DNA of 22,943 nt from a virus, in IMG/VR virus record IMGVR_UViG_3300033148_003314, positions 1-22,943 of that record; one strand, 5' to 3'. This document shows, piece by piece, positions 22,924 to 22,943 of the stretch (position 1 is its first letter; each line of letters opens with the position of its first letter). The position numbers were made by a program, and so were the translations under genes. The notes beneath the pieces are model-generated. The model was given only the letters and a program-made list of their open reading frames with translations. It made no database searches and had not been told where the DNA came from.

Positions 22924-22943
22924 ATGGCTGATATGTCAGAAGT
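22924..22943 (+). CDS. Start of a further gene, cut by the window end
   Basis: ATG 22924 opens a frame reading MADMSE before the window ends. AGGATG at 22913-22918 provides a ribosome site and overlaps the stop of the preceding fibre gene. The MAD start resembles that of the fibre gene at 20528, but too little is visible to name it. Confidence 0.45.

Noticed and set aside
1-22943. Phage RNA-polymerase promoters as a repeated intergenic motif
   Set aside because: I compared the gaps at 553-609, 4164-4325, 5766-5892 and 19947-19982 and saw no shared sequence long enough to be such a promoter.
1-22943. tRNA genes, CRISPR arrays, insertion sequences
   Set aside because: No cloverleaf-like sequence, spaced repeat array, transposase motif or terminal inverted repeats were seen.

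Overview
This window is the virion-structure half of a tailed double-stranded DNA phage with a short, podovirus-type tail. On the + strand the gene order follows the late module of T7-like phages: small terminase subunit, portal, scaffold, major capsid protein, tail tube gatekeeper (gp11-like), tail nozzle (gp12-like), three internal or ejection proteins (gp14-, gp15- and gp16-like), then a long series of tail fibre genes. Start sites carry AGGAG-type ribosome sites and many genes overlap by ATGA, TGATG or TAATG, so the host is a bacterium using the ordinary code. Nothing visible identifies the host. No large terminase, polymerase, RNA polymerase, integrase, holin, tRNA or CRISPR is seen, so the genome continues on both sides.

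Layout. 40-552 (minus): a stand-alone lytic transglycosylase/lysozyme-like protein, divergent from the rest. 610-4163: packaging and head assembly genes (small terminase, an overlapping 48-codon ORF, a small basic protein, portal, a Bbp19-like protein, scaffold). 4164-4325: structured leader before the capsid gene. 4326-5156: major capsid protein. 5187-5765 (minus): a free-standing HNH/endonuclease VII-type nuclease inserted against the direction of the late operon. 5893-6723: a probable capsid accessory protein. 6720-9842: gatekeeper and nozzle. 9845-16974: the internal core/ejection proteins. 16984-22943: receptor-binding region with at least three large fibre-type genes, a fibre-assembly-like protein, two small structural proteins and the start of another gene.

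The most interesting signals are two lesions or recoding events in late genes. First, a perfect 31-bp tandem duplication (6562-6624) shifts the frame at the end of the gene at 5893. The ribosome now passes the old stop, reads through what looks like an intergenic terminator hairpin, and ends in an ATGA overlap with the next gene. Second, the main tail fibre gene (16984-19500) is one continuous reading frame cut by a single in-frame TAA at 17953-17955. This separates the virion-anchoring N-terminus from two tandem tail-collar domains and a conserved C-terminal module. Both could be genuine recent mutations, population variants, regulated recoding, or assembly errors; raw reads would decide.

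I did not find a wholly new biological system. The overlooked 48-codon ORF at 1145-1291, the mutually exclusive hairpins in front of the capsid gene, and the antisense nuclease inside the capsid operon are the other points worth checking.
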